From Limnohabitans sp. (GTDB lineage: Bacteria > Bacteroidota > Bacteroidia > Flavobacteriales > Flavobacteriaceae): a stretch of 64,000 bases of DNA. Below the pieces are notes generated by a model. That model saw nothing but the letters and a program-made list of their open reading frames with translations. It did not search any database and was not told the DNA's origin. The stretch lies in assembly GCA_030053945.1 (NCBI GenBank), contig JASGCW010000003.1, positions 51,034 through 115,033 of the forward strand, read 5' to 3'. Below, piece by piece: positions 1 through 8,879 of the stretch (position 1 is its first letter; each line of letters begins with the position of its first letter). Both the position numbers and the translations under genes were made by a program.

Positions 1-858
1 TTAGCAGGTGGTTCAGGAACAAGATTGCATCCATTAACACAAGTGGTCTCAAAGCAATTGTTACCTATTTATGATAAACCTATGGTTTATTATCCGCTAT
101 CTGTGTTGATGTTAGCGGGAATAAAAGAGATTCTTATAATTTCAACACCACACGATTTGCCTAATTTCAAGAGACTTTTTGGAGATGGTAGTCAAATTGG
201 GTTAAAATTATCGTATGTTGAGCAACCTTCGCCAGATGGATTAGCGCAAGCTTTTATATTAGGAGAGGATTTTATTGGAGACGATGACGTTTGTTTAGTT
301 TTAGGAGATAATATTTTCTATGGGGCTGGACTTCAAAATTTACTCTCAAATGCAGTAGATATAGTTACAAATAAAAAAGAGGCAACTGTTTTTGGGTATT
401 ATGTTGATGATCCAGAGCGTTATGGAGTAGCAGAATTTGATGAAAATGGAAAAGTATTGTCTATTGAAGAAAAACCAGTACAACCAAAATCTAATTTTGC
501 TGTGGTTGGTTTGTATTTTTATCCAAATTCAGTAGTTGAAATAGCTAAAAATGTAAAACCTTCTGATAGAGGTGAATTAGAAATTACAACTGTAAATCAA
601 AATTATTTAGAAGCAGGAAAATTAAATTTACAGCTAATGGGACGCGGTTTTGCTTGGCTAGATACAGGAACACACGAATCCTTAACAGAAGCAACGGAAT
701 TTGTAAAAGCTGTCGAAAAAAGAACTGGTCTTAAAATTGCGTGTATCGAAGAAGTAGCTTATCGAAAAGGTTTTATTTCGAAAGAGAAGTTTCAAGATTG
801 CGCAAGTAGTTTAGGAAAAAGTACTTATGCTGATTATTTAAGAAAAATTGCTAAATAA
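1..858 (+). CDS. rmlA: Glucose-1-phosphate thymidylyltransferase RmlA (5' end outside window)
   Basis: Makes dTDP-glucose from dTTP and glucose-1-phosphate, the first step to dTDP-L-rhamnose and other dTDP-6-deoxyhexoses, in the cytoplasm. The frame is open from base 1 and begins inside the nucleotide-binding motif [13 protein letters not shown], so only about five N-terminal codons are missing. The rest is typical Rml[46 protein letters not shown]. The TTG at base 25 lies inside the conserved motif and is not the start. No rmlB, rmlC or rmlD is in the window; rmlB is presumably upstream. The product would also feed the WecE/WecD genes near 42-44 kb (dTDP-Fuc4NAc). The next gene follows after 6 bases. 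Confidence 0.95.
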   Translation, partial: LAGGSGTRLHPLTQVVSKQLLPIYDKPMVYYPLSVLMLAGIKEILIISTPHDLPNFKRLFGDGSQIGLKLSYVEQPSPDGLAQAFILGEDFIGDDDVCLVLGDNIFYGAGLQNLLSNAVDIVTNKKEATVFGYYVDDPERYGVAEFDENGKVLSIEEKPVQPKSNFAVVGLYFYPNSVVEIAKNVKPSDRGELEITTVNQNYLEAGKLNLQLMGRGFAWLDTGTHESLTEATEFVKAVEKRTGLKIACIEEVAYRKGFISKEKFQDCASSLGKSTYADYLRKIAK

Positions 859-864
859 TACATA

Positions 865-2304
865 TTGACGTCACTTAAAAAGAATATCGTTTTAGGAACT
901 ATATGGTCTATCATAGGACAGTTTGGATATGTAGGTGTCGTTCTGGTAACTAATATTATTCTTTCAAGGATTCTTTCCCCTTATATTTTTGGTCAAATCG
1001 GGATTGTAATGTTCTTTATAATTCTTTTTAATGTTCTAGTTGAAGGTGGTATGGGAGGGGCTTTAATTAGAAAAAAAGAAGTTTCCAGTCAAGATTATAC
1101 TACAGTTTTTATTTTTAACTTATTAATTAGTCTAATACTTTTCTTTGGACTTTTTATTTTTGCAGGCAATATAGCTGCTTATTATAGAGATTCAAATTTG
1201 AAGAACATATTAATTGTATCAGGTTTAATTTTAATATTTAATTCATTTCAATTAGTTCATAATATAAAATTAACTAGAGAATTAAAATTTAAGAAAAAAT
1301 CAGTATATAGTTTAGTTTCCATTATTTTTGCTTCAATTATAGGTGTTAAAATGGCTTTCAATGGTTTTGGAGTATGGGCGATGGTTTTTATTCAATTGTT
1401 GAATTCTATTTTTGTTTCAATTATATTATGGATTTTTGAAGGAGGATTGGGTAAATTAATTTTCTCCAAAGAATCATTTAAAGAATTAATAGGTTTTGGT
1501 GCTAATACAACCATTGCATTGATGGTAAATACTGGTTTTGAAAATATATATCAGTTAGTATTAGGGAGATATTTTTCAATTAATCAAGTTGGATTGTTTT
1601 ATCAAGCAAAACGTTTAATGGATATGCCTTCTACTGTTGTTGCAGTAACTGGTTCTGGAGTAATTTATTCTGCTATATCAAAATTGCAAGACGAGAAAGA
1701 AAAATTTATAGTTGCTTTTGATAAAATTTTATTCACTTACCTGAGTGGTATAGGTCTAATTTCTACCTTATCTTTTATATATTCAAAAGAGATTATGGTG
1801 TTTCTTTATGGAAGCAAATGGGAAGGTGCCTCGTATTATATGAAAATTCTTTCTGTTGTAACTTTTTTATATTCAGCAAACATAATAAACGAACTTATTT
1901 TTAAAGTTTTTGATAAGACAAAAAGGATTGTTCAAATTATGTTTTTTCGAAATTTTGTTCAATTAGTAACAATTTTTTTAGGGGCTTATTTTCATAATTT
2001 AGATATACTTATTTATGGATTTTTTTTAGCAATTTTTACAAGTTTTCTTAGTTATTTTTACCTTTCAAGAAAAGTTTTAGGGATTTTTAAAAAAGAAGAA
2101 ATATATAACTTTGTTAAAATTGTATCGATTTCTGTTTTTTTAATTATTATATTCAATTTTGGGATTAATATTTTTCAAATGAAAGGTCTAATTGCTTTTA
2201 TATTTGTACCAGTAATTATTGTAATTTATGTTTTTGGTATTCAGTATCTAAAAGTTTTAGATATCTTTAGTCAATTGAGGTTGTTCGTAGAAAGCAGAAA
2301 ATAA
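865..2304 (+). CDS. wzx: Wzx-type oligosaccharide flippase (MOP superfamily)
   Basis: Inner-membrane flippase expected to move undecaprenyl-diphosphate-linked repeat units to the periplasm. The 479-residue protein is almost wholly hydrophobic, with about 12-14 membrane segments. The N-terminal pattern (a GTIWSIIGQFG stretch, then ILSRILSPYIFGQIG) is that of the polysaccharide flippase branch (Polysacc_synt_3-like) of the MOP/MATE superfamily. The start is TTG at 865; the next in-frame Met is near residue 49, inside the membrane region, so TTG is needed. It lies between rmlA and an amidotransferase. The lipid-linked substrate cannot be told from sequence. The family call is secure; the substrate is inference. 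Confidence 0.88.
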   Translation: MTSLKKNIVLGTIWSIIGQFGYVGVVLVTNIILSRILSPYIFGQIGIVMFFIILFNVLVEGGMGGALIRKKEVSSQDYTTVFIFNLLISLILFFGLFIFAGNIAAYYRDSNLKNILIVSGLILIFNSFQLVHNIKLTRELKFKKKSVYSLVSIIFASIIGVKMAFNGFGVWAMVFIQLLNSIFVSIILWIFEGGLGKLIFSKESFKELIGFGANTTIALMVNTGFENIYQLVLGRYFSINQVGLFYQAKRLMDMPSTVVAVTGSGVIYSAISKLQDEKEKFIVAFDKILFTYLSGIGLISTLSFIYSKEIMVFLYGSKWEGASYYMKILSVVTFLYSANIINELIFKVFDKTKRIVQIMFFRNFVQLVTIFLGAYFHNLDILIYGFFLAIFTSFLSYFYLSRKVLGIFKKEEIYNFVKIVSISVFLIIIFNFGINIFQMKGLIAFIFVPVIIVIYVFGIQYLKVLDIFSQLRLFVESRK

Positions 2305-2305
2305 T

Positions 2306-4111
2306 ATGTGTGGGATTTATATTACCAATATTTCTTTTTCAGAAGAAGAAGTTAAAGCAAAATTGAAGTCTATTGAGTTTAGAGGGCCTGATAATTTGGG
2401 TTTTGAAAAACTCGATGGGATTTCTTTTGGTCATCTTCGCTTATCAATTATCGATTTAGATTCAAGGTCAGATCAACCTTTTTCATATAAACATCTTAAA
2501 ATTGTTTTTAATGGAGAAATATATAATTTTAAAGATATTAGAAATGAACTTATAGAGAAAGGTTATTCATTTTCTACTTCATCAGATACCGAAGTACTTT
2601 TAAAAGGCTATGATTTTTGGGGTAAAGAGGTACTTGATAAGTTAAACGGAATGTTTGCTTTTTCTATTTATGATAGTATTTCTAATAAAATATTTTCCGC
2701 AAGAGATAGACTAGGTGTCAAACCATTTTATTATAGTTGGAAAGATTCTCGATTTGAAATTTGTAGTCAATTAAGACCTTTAATAACTAAAAATAGTAAA
2801 GTTTCAGAAGAAGCAATTTCGATTTATCTTGATTGTGGTTATGTGCCAAGTCCTTATAGTATAATTGAGGGAATTTATAAATTACCTCCAGGAAATTATA
2901 TGGAAATAGATTTGGTAAATGGAACAAAAACAATAACTGAATTTTGGAACTTAAAGCCAGTTGAGTATAGAGACATTAGTTATGAACAGGCTAAAGAAGA
3001 ATTACATAAATTGCTTGTTGATGCTGTAAAAATAAGATTAGAGTCAGACGTACCCTTAGGAACATTTTTATCTGGAGGTATCGATTCTGCTTTGGTGTCT
3101 AGTATCGCTGCAAAAGTATCACAATCTAAAATTAATACATTTACAATTGGTTTTGAGGATCCTAAATATGATGAAAGTAAAGTCGCTAAACAATTTGCAG
3201 AAATTATAGGTTCTAATCATATTGAAACTATTTGCGGACCAAACGATGCTCTCGAAATGTTGCCTGAATTAATCAAAGTTTACGATGAACCTTTTGCTGA
3301 TAGTTCTGCTTTACCATCGTTATTACTCAACAAAGTAACAAAAAAGTATGCGACAGTTGCGCTTTCAGGAGATGGTGGAGATGAAAGTTTTTTAGGGTAC
3401 ACAAACTATGATTTGCTTAAAAAATTCAAAAAAATAGAAAAAATACCTTTTTTTATTAGAAAGATATTTGCTATTATACCTTTGCATTTTTTTGTTGGAG
3501 GTAAATCTGAAACAATTAAATCAATATTAACAACTCAAAATGCTGAGGAATTTGGTTGGAAAATATTTACAGGATTTGATACACTTCAGAAAAAGAAAAT
3601 TGAACAGTGGGAAAGAAACTATTCTAGTTTTAAAATTTTAGCTTCAGATTCATATCAGCAAATGGCCGATTTGAATATTAAGTTGTGGCTAGAAAATGAT
3701 AGTAATGTAAAAGTAGATAGAGCAAGTATGGCATCCCAAGTCGAGGTTCGAAGCCCTTTTTTAGATTATAGAATAATAGAGTTAGCAAGAAGTTTACCAG
3801 TTGATTTTAGATACAAAGATGGAGTTAAGAAAAAAATGGTTAGAGATATTCTGAAAGAATATATTCCCGAAGAGGTGTTTAACCAGCCTAAACGAGGTTT
3901 CGCTGTCCCTTTAGGAAGTTGGATTCGAGAAAATTTAAAAGAAGAAGTTTTGTCAGAACTTAATGACGAATTTTTAAAATGCGTTCCTAATTTAGATGTT
4001 TTAAAATTTAAGAAACAACTTAAAGCCCATTTTGATTCAAATTTAGATTATTCAAACTCAATTTGGAAATTGTTTTTATTAGCCAAGTGGTACAAAGAAT
4101 TTAAAATTTAG
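2306..4111 (+). CDS. Asparagine-synthase-like glutamine amidotransferase (first copy)
   Basis: Class II glutamine amidotransferase joined to an asparagine-synthase ATP-pyrophosphatase domain. The catalytic Cys2 follows the start Met (MCGI). RGPDN (26-30), NGEIYN (69-74) and DTEV (94-97) form the glutaminase half. The PP-loop SGGIDSA lies near 256-262 and SGDGGDE follows further on. Length (601 residues) is normal for AsnB. In O-antigen and capsule loci this family (for example WbpS, WbmI) amidates uronic acids in the glycan, so a sugar-carboxylate acceptor is likelier than aspartate. A paralog lies at 11150-12925. No UDP-sugar 6-dehydrogenase is in the window, so the uronate would come from elsewhere, unless the acceptor is the nonulosonate made at 34-38 kb. 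Confidence 0.88.
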   Translation: MCGIYITNISFSEEEVKAKLKSIEFRGPDNLGFEKLDGISFGHLRLSIIDLDSRSDQPFSYKHLKIVFNGEIYNFKDIRNELIEKGYSFSTSSDTEVLLKGYDFWGKEVLDKLNGMFAFSIYDSISNKIFSARDRLGVKPFYYSWKDSRFEICSQLRPLITKNSKVSEEAISIYLDCGYVPSPYSIIEGIYKLPPGNYMEIDLVNGTKTITEFWNLKPVEYRDISYEQAKEELHKLLVDAVKIRLESDVPLGTFLSGGIDSALVSSIAAKVSQSKINTFTIGFEDPKYDESKVAKQFAEIIGSNHIETICGPNDALEMLPELIKVYDEPFADSSALPSLLLNKVTKKYATVALSGDGGDESFLGYTNYDLLKKFKKIEKIPFFIRKIFAIIPLHFFVGGKSETIKSILTTQNAEEFGWKIFTGFDTLQKKKIEQWERNYSSFKILASDSYQQMADLNIKLWLENDSNVKVDRASMASQVEVRSPFLDYRIIELARSLPVDFRYKDGVKKKMVRDILKEYIPEEVFNQPKRGFAVPLGSWIRENLKEEVLSELNDEFLKCVPNLDVLKFKKQLKAHFDSNLDYSNSIWKLFLLAKWYKEFKI

Positions 4112-4117
4112 ACAAAT

Positions 4118-4633
4118 ATGCTAGGTAGAATTTTAAATCTTTATAAAAAAATTTTCTGGTCTGATGAAAAATTTGCCAGAAGTATAGGAGTAAAAATAGG
4201 GAGGAATTGTAGTATAGTAACTAGAAATTTTGGCTCAGAACCTTATTTAATTTCAATTGGAGATAATGTTCAGATTACTAATGATGTTAGATTCGCTACA
4301 CATGGAGCTGGATGGGTTTTAAGAAAAAAATATCCAAAATTTGATTGTTTTGGAAAGATTAGAATTGGAAACAATGTTTATATTGGAAATTGTGTTTTAA
4401 TAATGCCAGGTGTAACCGTTGGTGATAATGTTATAATTGGAGCAGGTTCGGTAGTTACAAAAAGTATTCCTGAGAACACTGTTGTTGCGGGTAATCCAGC
4501 TAAAATTTTAAGTACAATCGAAGAATATGAAAATAAAATGATTTCTTTGAATCTTGATACCAAACAAATGAATTATCAAGAAAAGAAAGAATATTTGTTA
4601 AAGCTAGACGAAGAAAAATTTATAAGAAAATAA
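4118..4633 (+). CDS. Left-handed beta-helix (hexapeptide) acyltransferase, WbbJ/maltose-acetyltransferase-like
   Basis: Probably O-acetylates a sugar or lipid-linked glycan in the cytoplasm. The 171-residue protein has imperfect hexapeptide repeats from about residue 45 to 140 (IRIGNNVYIGNCVLIMPGV, VGDNVIIGAGSVV) and ends with the family signature VAGNPAK. His62 in the ATHGAG segment fits the catalytic histidine of the family. There is no N-terminal Rossmann-like domain, so it is not a PglD-type sugar N-acetyltransferase. It sits between an amidotransferase and the secreted beta-helix gene with gaps of 6 and 2 bases, so it is surely cotranscribed. The acceptor is unknown. Confidence 0.88.
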   Translation: MLGRILNLYKKIFWSDEKFARSIGVKIGRNCSIVTRNFGSEPYLISIGDNVQITNDVRFATHGAGWVLRKKYPKFDCFGKIRIGNNVYIGNCVLIMPGVTVGDNVIIGAGSVVTKSIPENTVVAGNPAKILSTIEEYENKMISLNLDTKQMNYQEKKEYLLKLDEEKFIRK

Positions 4634-4635
4634 TT

Positions 4636-6210
4636 ATGAGAAAAAAAATTTATTCATTTTTAATAATATTATTATTAGGTATATCAAATGCTTTTAGTCA
4701 ACATCAACATTTTATATCACCTTCTGGGAATGATACTTTAGGAGATGGAAGTATTGATAATCCTTGGAAGACTTTAAATAAATTAAAATGCAATCTTCAT
4801 CCAGGTGATATAGGTTATATAAGGGGGGGGATTTATTATGAATATGTAACTTTTGATCAATTTCAAGGAACTGAAGTATCTCCAATTGTTGTTCAAGCAT
4901 ATAATAATGAAGTGGTAATCATTGACGGTTCGGATGTAAATGTAGATCCTTATAATGTTTCACAAAGAAATGATCATCTCGTAAAAATTGCATCAAGTTA
5001 TTTTACACTAAAGAATGTTGAAATCAGGTATAGTCCTTCGGCTTCAGTTGCAATTTTTAATCATCATGTGACACTTGATAAGCTTCATGTTCATAATGGG
5101 TATGCGACAGGAATAGCATGTGAAAGTTCATCTTATGTTACTGTTCAGAATTGTATTGTACATGATTTTTTTGATTGGAAGTGCGATGGTAGTGGAAGTT
5201 ATATAGGTGGGGAAAATGCTAATGGAATTGCCTTTGATACCAATAATGTTGTAGGAGTTGGTAATCATAAAATTTTAAATAATGTTGTTTACAATTGCAG
5301 TGATGATGGAATTGATACTTGGAAAACGGTTAATAATTTAATACGAGGAAATATATGTTATGATAATGGATATGTTAATTTAGGGAATCCAAATATTATA
5401 AGTTCCTTGCAAGATTGCTACAAAAATATTCAGAATGGAACTTTTTCAAATTTTGATGGTGATGGACGCGGGTTCAAGGTTGGTGGCGGAAATGGCTCTG
5501 GATACAATACTGTGATTAATAATGTTTCATATCATAATAAAACAGCAGGATTTGATGGTAATTCAGGAACTAATAATAAGTTTTATAATAATACTTCATA
5601 TAATAATATTGTTGGGTTTACTTTGTTAGCACAAAACGATATTTTAAGAAATAATTTAGCAATTAATTGCAATACTAACTTTGAATATGCTAATCCTACA
5701 GTTGTTCCAAGTTTAACAAATAATTCTAATAATAGCTGGAATTTAGGTATCGTAGATCCATATTTTATAAATACTGATCTTTCTATGCCAATGAATTTTA
5801 ATTTAAATCCTTGTAGCTCAGCTATAGATAAAGGGACTAATGTTGGAATTCCATATAAATGTAAAAGACCGGATTTAGGAGCTTTAGAATCAAATTATTG
5901 TCCAATAAATTGTATAGAATCATTAACTAAGACATCCTCAGTTGAACCAACAAATAGTTATGATTATTTTGATTTGCTTAATGTTAGATATTCTGAGAAA
6001 GAAATTGTTTTTAAAATTGATAATAAAGGTTTCAAATCAGAAGATAGAATTTTAAAAATCTTTAGTTTTACTGGAGAAGAGATTAAATCTATTATAATAA
6101 ATTCCTCGGAAGCAATAATTCCAAAAGATGATTTAAAAAGAGGAATTTATATATATCAGGTTTTGAGTAATAATGAAATAACTAATAGAGGTAAGTTTGT
6201 CATTCAATAG
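4636..6210 (+). CDS. Secreted PL9-like right-handed beta-helix protein with T9SS sorting domain
   Basis: Signal peptide at residues 1-21. The right-handed parallel beta-helix spans about residues 60-400, with Asn-rich turns such as ILNNVVYNCSDDGIDTW and NKFYNNTSYNN. A C-terminal type A T9SS sorting domain lies at about 455-524 (GIYIYQVL near the end), so the protein should cross the outer membrane and be anchored or released. The SDDGID and GRGFKVGGG segments closely resemble family PL9 pectate lyases. The Pel9A calcium ligands (D209, D233, D234, D237) and catalytic lysine (K273) have plausible counterparts in D201, D223, D224, D227 and K281. A lyase on uronic-acid-containing glycan, perhaps the cell's own, is the inferred role; a lyase-derived binding or remodelling protein is possible. 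A G8 tract at codons 62-64 may switch it off. Confidence 0.8.
   Translation: MRKKIYSFLIILLLGISNAFSQHQHFISPSGNDTLGDGSIDNPWKTLNKLKCNLHPGDIGYIRGGIYYEYVTFDQFQGTEVSPIVVQAYNNEVVIIDGSDVNVDPYNVSQRNDHLVKIASSYFTLKNVEIRYSPSASVAIFNHHVTLDKLHVHNGYATGIACESSSYVTVQNCIVHDFFDWKCDGSGSYIGGENANGIAFDTNNVVGVGNHKILNNVVYNCSDDGIDTWKTVNNLIRGNICYDNGYVNLGNPNIISSLQDCYKNIQNGTFSNFDGDGRGFKVGGGNGSGYNTVINNVSYHNKTAGFDGNSGTNNKFYNNTSYNNIVGFTLLAQNDILRNNLAINCNTNFEYANPTVVPSLTNNSNNSWNLGIVDPYFINTDLSMPMNFNLNPCSSAIDKGTNVGIPYKCKRPDLGALESNYCPINCIESLTKTSSVEPTNSYDYFDLLNVRYSEKEIVFKIDNKGFKSEDRILKIFSFTGEEIKSIIINSSEAIIPKDDLKRGIYIYQVLSNNEITNRGKFVIQ
4823..4830 (+). repeat. G8 homopolymer inside the coding sequence
   Basis: Eight consecutive G within the codons for Arg-Gly-Gly of the PL9-like protein, in DNA of about 30% G+C. 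It is the longest G or C run I found in the window; the next is G6 near 30547. One extra G brings a TGA four codons after the tract, and one lost G brings a TAA six codons after the last tract codon. The gene would therefore turn off cleanly with a single-base slip either way, as in contingency loci. Confidence 0.75.
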
Positions 6211-6218
6211 AAATTAGA

Positions 6219-7640
6219 TTGTATTTAATAGCCCAATTAATATTATTACTTTTTACCATTGTTTATTATGTGGTTTCACCTATAGCTAGTAAGGATATAG
6301 GTCAGATTTCTATTGCATTAGTTGTGGCCTATATAAGTTTAGCTTTACATTTTTTAAATTATCGAAAAGACTTGTTAGGTAAATACTATTTAAAACATTC
6401 TAATTTAGCCATTCTAGGGGTTTATGTAGTTCATTTTCAGTTGTATACAGACTATGTTTTTGATAATATAGATAGAAATGACTCATTTATTTGGGTTTAT
6501 GAAAGTGTTATTGTAAAAGGTGCTTTTTTCTCAACAATAGGATTAATATGCTTTTTCATAGGTTATAAGTTATTTGGTAATAGTGTAAAAAGCAGGGAAA
6601 TAAAAATAGTGAAAAATGAAGCAACTACTAAGATTATGCTTTTTTTAGCTGTTATTTCATTGCTTTTGTATTTTGCAACGGTTAATCCGTTATACTTGGC
6701 TGGTTTTTATGGTGTTGAGGAAAAAGGTAATATAGCTACCTATGCCTCTTTGTTTTTTGAAATGCTAATTTTTGGTATTGTAATTCAAAATACTAGGAAT
6801 ATGGTAACGTCACAAAATATTCCTGTTTCTGTATTAGACTATATTAAAAAGCAAGGTTATATTTTAGTAGCTCTTTTAGTAGTTTATTTTATAAGTGTCC
6901 TTTTTAGCGGTGATAGAGGACCAATTATTACATTGGGCTTGTGTTATGTGGGAAGTTATTATTATGTAACAAAAAGGACTATTAGTTTAAAAGTTGTGTT
7001 AGTCTCAATTTTTGCATTGGCTACCGTAATTACACTTTTAGGGGAAGCACGTAATTTTGAAAAAAAATTAAGTCTGTCTGAAAAAATTTCTAAAGCTTTT
7101 GATGAAGAAAAAGAAGGGAAAGAAAAAGTTTCGTTTTTACCACAAACCCAAGAATTAGCTAACTCAGTTAGAGCATTAAATATTACATTAGGTTATGTTC
7201 CGGAACGACATGATTATTTGTATGGGCATTACCAAATTCAAGAAATTTTAGGTTGTATTCCTTTCGTTTCTATAGTTACACCGTTATTTTTTGGGGATCA
7301 ACATATAAAATATATTACATCTGCTAATTTTGTTACTTGGATAAACCAAGGGGATTATCCATATATGGGAGATGGAACCACTTGTATGGCAGATTTTTAT
7401 TTTGATTTTGGTTTAGTTGGGATTATAGTTGGTATGTTTCTTTTTGGATATTTCATGAGGTATTGTGATTTAAAGTTTTATACTTCGGGTAAGATTCAAC
7501 TTTTTTCTCATATCCTTATTGTTGTGTATTTATGTCAAGCCTTATATATATCTAGATCCTCATTTATTTCAGAGTTGAAATTTGTAGTGTGGGTGTATAT
7601 GTTGTTATGGATAAATAAAAGGTTTTTAAGTAAGATATAA
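6219..7640 (+). CDS. wzy: Wzy-type O-antigen/oligosaccharide repeat-unit polymerase
   Basis: Polytopic inner-membrane protein (473 residues, about 11 segments) that should polymerise lipid-linked repeat units in the periplasm. It has a charged SGDRGP motif and a large loop around residues 270-400 with charged and aromatic residues (EARNFEKK; GDQHIKY; YPYMGDGTTCMADFYF), then terminal helices. This is the pattern of the oligosaccharide repeat-unit polymerase (O-ag_pol_Wzy-like) family. The start is TTG at 6219, since no ATG precedes the first membrane helix. It is followed without a gap by a ligase-type protein. Wzy proteins diverge strongly, so the linkage formed cannot be predicted. Call by family pattern and position beside Wzx. 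Confidence 0.78.
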   Translation: MYLIAQLILLLFTIVYYVVSPIASKDIGQISIALVVAYISLALHFLNYRKDLLGKYYLKHSNLAILGVYVVHFQLYTDYVFDNIDRNDSFIWVYESVIVKGAFFSTIGLICFFIGYKLFGNSVKSREIKIVKNEATTKIMLFLAVISLLLYFATVNPLYLAGFYGVEEKGNIATYASLFFEMLIFGIVIQNTRNMVTSQNIPVSVLDYIKKQGYILVALLVVYFISVLFSGDRGPIITLGLCYVGSYYYVTKRTISLKVVLVSIFALATVITLLGEARNFEKKLSLSEKISKAFDEEKEGKEKVSFLPQTQELANSVRALNITLGYVPERHDYLYGHYQIQEILGCIPFVSIVTPLFFGDQHIKYITSANFVTWINQGDYPYMGDGTTCMADFYFDFGLVGIIVGMFLFGYFMRYCDLKFYTSGKIQLFSHILIVVYLCQALYISRSSFISELKFVVWVYMLLWINKRFLSKI

Positions 7641-8879
7641 TTGAAAATAATAAGGCTCATATTTATAATTAGCGTTTTGTTGTTTTTCCAAGAGCAATAT
7701 TTTTTTCCGTGTTTAATAAAAAAAGGAATTTTTTTATATCATTTTTTCGGAGCAGTTGCAATTTTAGGAACTTTTTATAAAGCATTTTCTTTAATTAAGG
7801 AGCAATTTTTTACTAGTAAAGTTTTTCAATCGATATTATTATTTCTGTTTGTAATATTACTTGTGACATTATTTTCATCAAATGTTTTAGAGTCTATAAA
7901 ATACTGGTTTGTGATAATGTATGGAGTGTGTTTTTTAATTTCATTTTATATAAGCTTTAGGGATGTCAAAGTTAAAACGATATTGTTGTTAACTAGCACT
8001 TCCTTATTTATTTCAAGTTTAGTTGGTTTTTATGATTTCATAGCACTATACTTTGGATGGATTACATTTAATAGATATCCAGATTTTAATAAAGTGGTTT
8101 CAGGTTTTTTGTATTTTGGCAATACAGCAGATTACGTCCATTTAATGCTTAGTCTAATACTACCTTTTTTATTCTCAAAGTTTCATCTGCAACTTTCTAA
8201 AAACGAAATTTTGTTTTTAAGTTTGAGTTCGCTTCTTGGAATCTGTATGCTCATAGGTACAACAAGAGTTTCAGTGATAATAAGTTTTTTGGTAAGTGTG
8301 ATATTATTGGTTGTTTTGAATTTCCGATTTATGACAAAAAAGAAACTAATGTATTTTTTTATGATTAATGTTGGTTTTTTAAGCACTTTTTTCTTGATGT
8401 TTCCAAGTATTGTATCCTCAATTAGAAATAGAGTTGAGTTAAGAATATTGCAGAGAAAACCAAATGACTTAGCAGGAAATTTTTTTATTGAAAATATTGA
8501 AAAATCATTACAAATTTTTAAAAAATACCCCCTTACAGGAATTGGTTTGGGACAATCTCAAATAAATGTTACAAATCAAATTTTTAATGTGCATGGGACA
8601 TATTTTAGATTGTTAGCAGAAACGGGGATATTAGGATGTTTATCATTTATTTTAGTTGTTTTTAGTGTCTTTTATTTTATTTTTAAGAAGATTCCAAAAC
8701 AGAATAAAAAAGAATCTTTTTTTTATCAATTTTTGCCCTTTATGATAGGAATTTTTATAAGTTCAGTTTATAATATTCATTTTTTTAGAGTCGAGTTTTG
8801 GTTTTTTTTAGCTGTAGTTTTTTTATTAAATGATGGTCTAACTAAAGAAAATTTAGAAGAGAAAAAGGCGGGTTTATGA
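7641..8879 (+). CDS. O-antigen ligase/polymerase superfamily membrane protein (first copy)
   Basis: The 412-residue polytopic protein has the Wzy_C/WaaL signature: KYPLTGIGLGQSQ near residue 295, then HGTYFRLLAETGILG, where the His and the Gly-rich helix start are family hallmarks of the periplasmic loop. It would either ligate polymer to lipid A-core or act as a polymerase; with a separate Wzy just upstream, a ligase or secondary transfer role is favoured. The start is TTG at 7641, directly after the previous stop. It overlaps the next gene by ATGA. A second member of the superfamily lies at 56333-57691, so two transfer or polymerisation reactions are encoded. Confidence 0.75.
   Translation: MKIIRLIFIISVLLFFQEQYFFPCLIKKGIFLYHFFGAVAILGTFYKAFSLIKEQFFTSKVFQSILLFLFVILLVTLFSSNVLESIKYWFVIMYGVCFLISFYISFRDVKVKTILLLTSTSLFISSLVGFYDFIALYFGWITFNRYPDFNKVVSGFLYFGNTADYVHLMLSLILPFLFSKFHLQLSKNEILFLSLSSLLGICMLIGTTRVSVIISFLVSVILLVVLNFRFMTKKKLMYFFMINVGFLSTFFLMFPSIVSSIRNRVELRILQRKPNDLAGNFFIENIEKSLQIFKKYPLTGIGLGQSQINVTNQIFNVHGTYFRLLAETGILGCLSFILVVFSVFYFIFKKIPKQNKKESFFYQFLPFMIGIFISSVYNIHFFRVEFWFFLAVVFLLNDGLTKENLEEKKAGL

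Noticed and set aside
4118..4633. Hexapeptide acyltransferase as the missing PglD/LegH N-acetyltransferase
   Set aside because: Lacks the N-terminal Rossmann-like domain of PglD and looks like a WbbJ/maltose-acetyltransferase O-acyltransferase, far from the aminotransferase.
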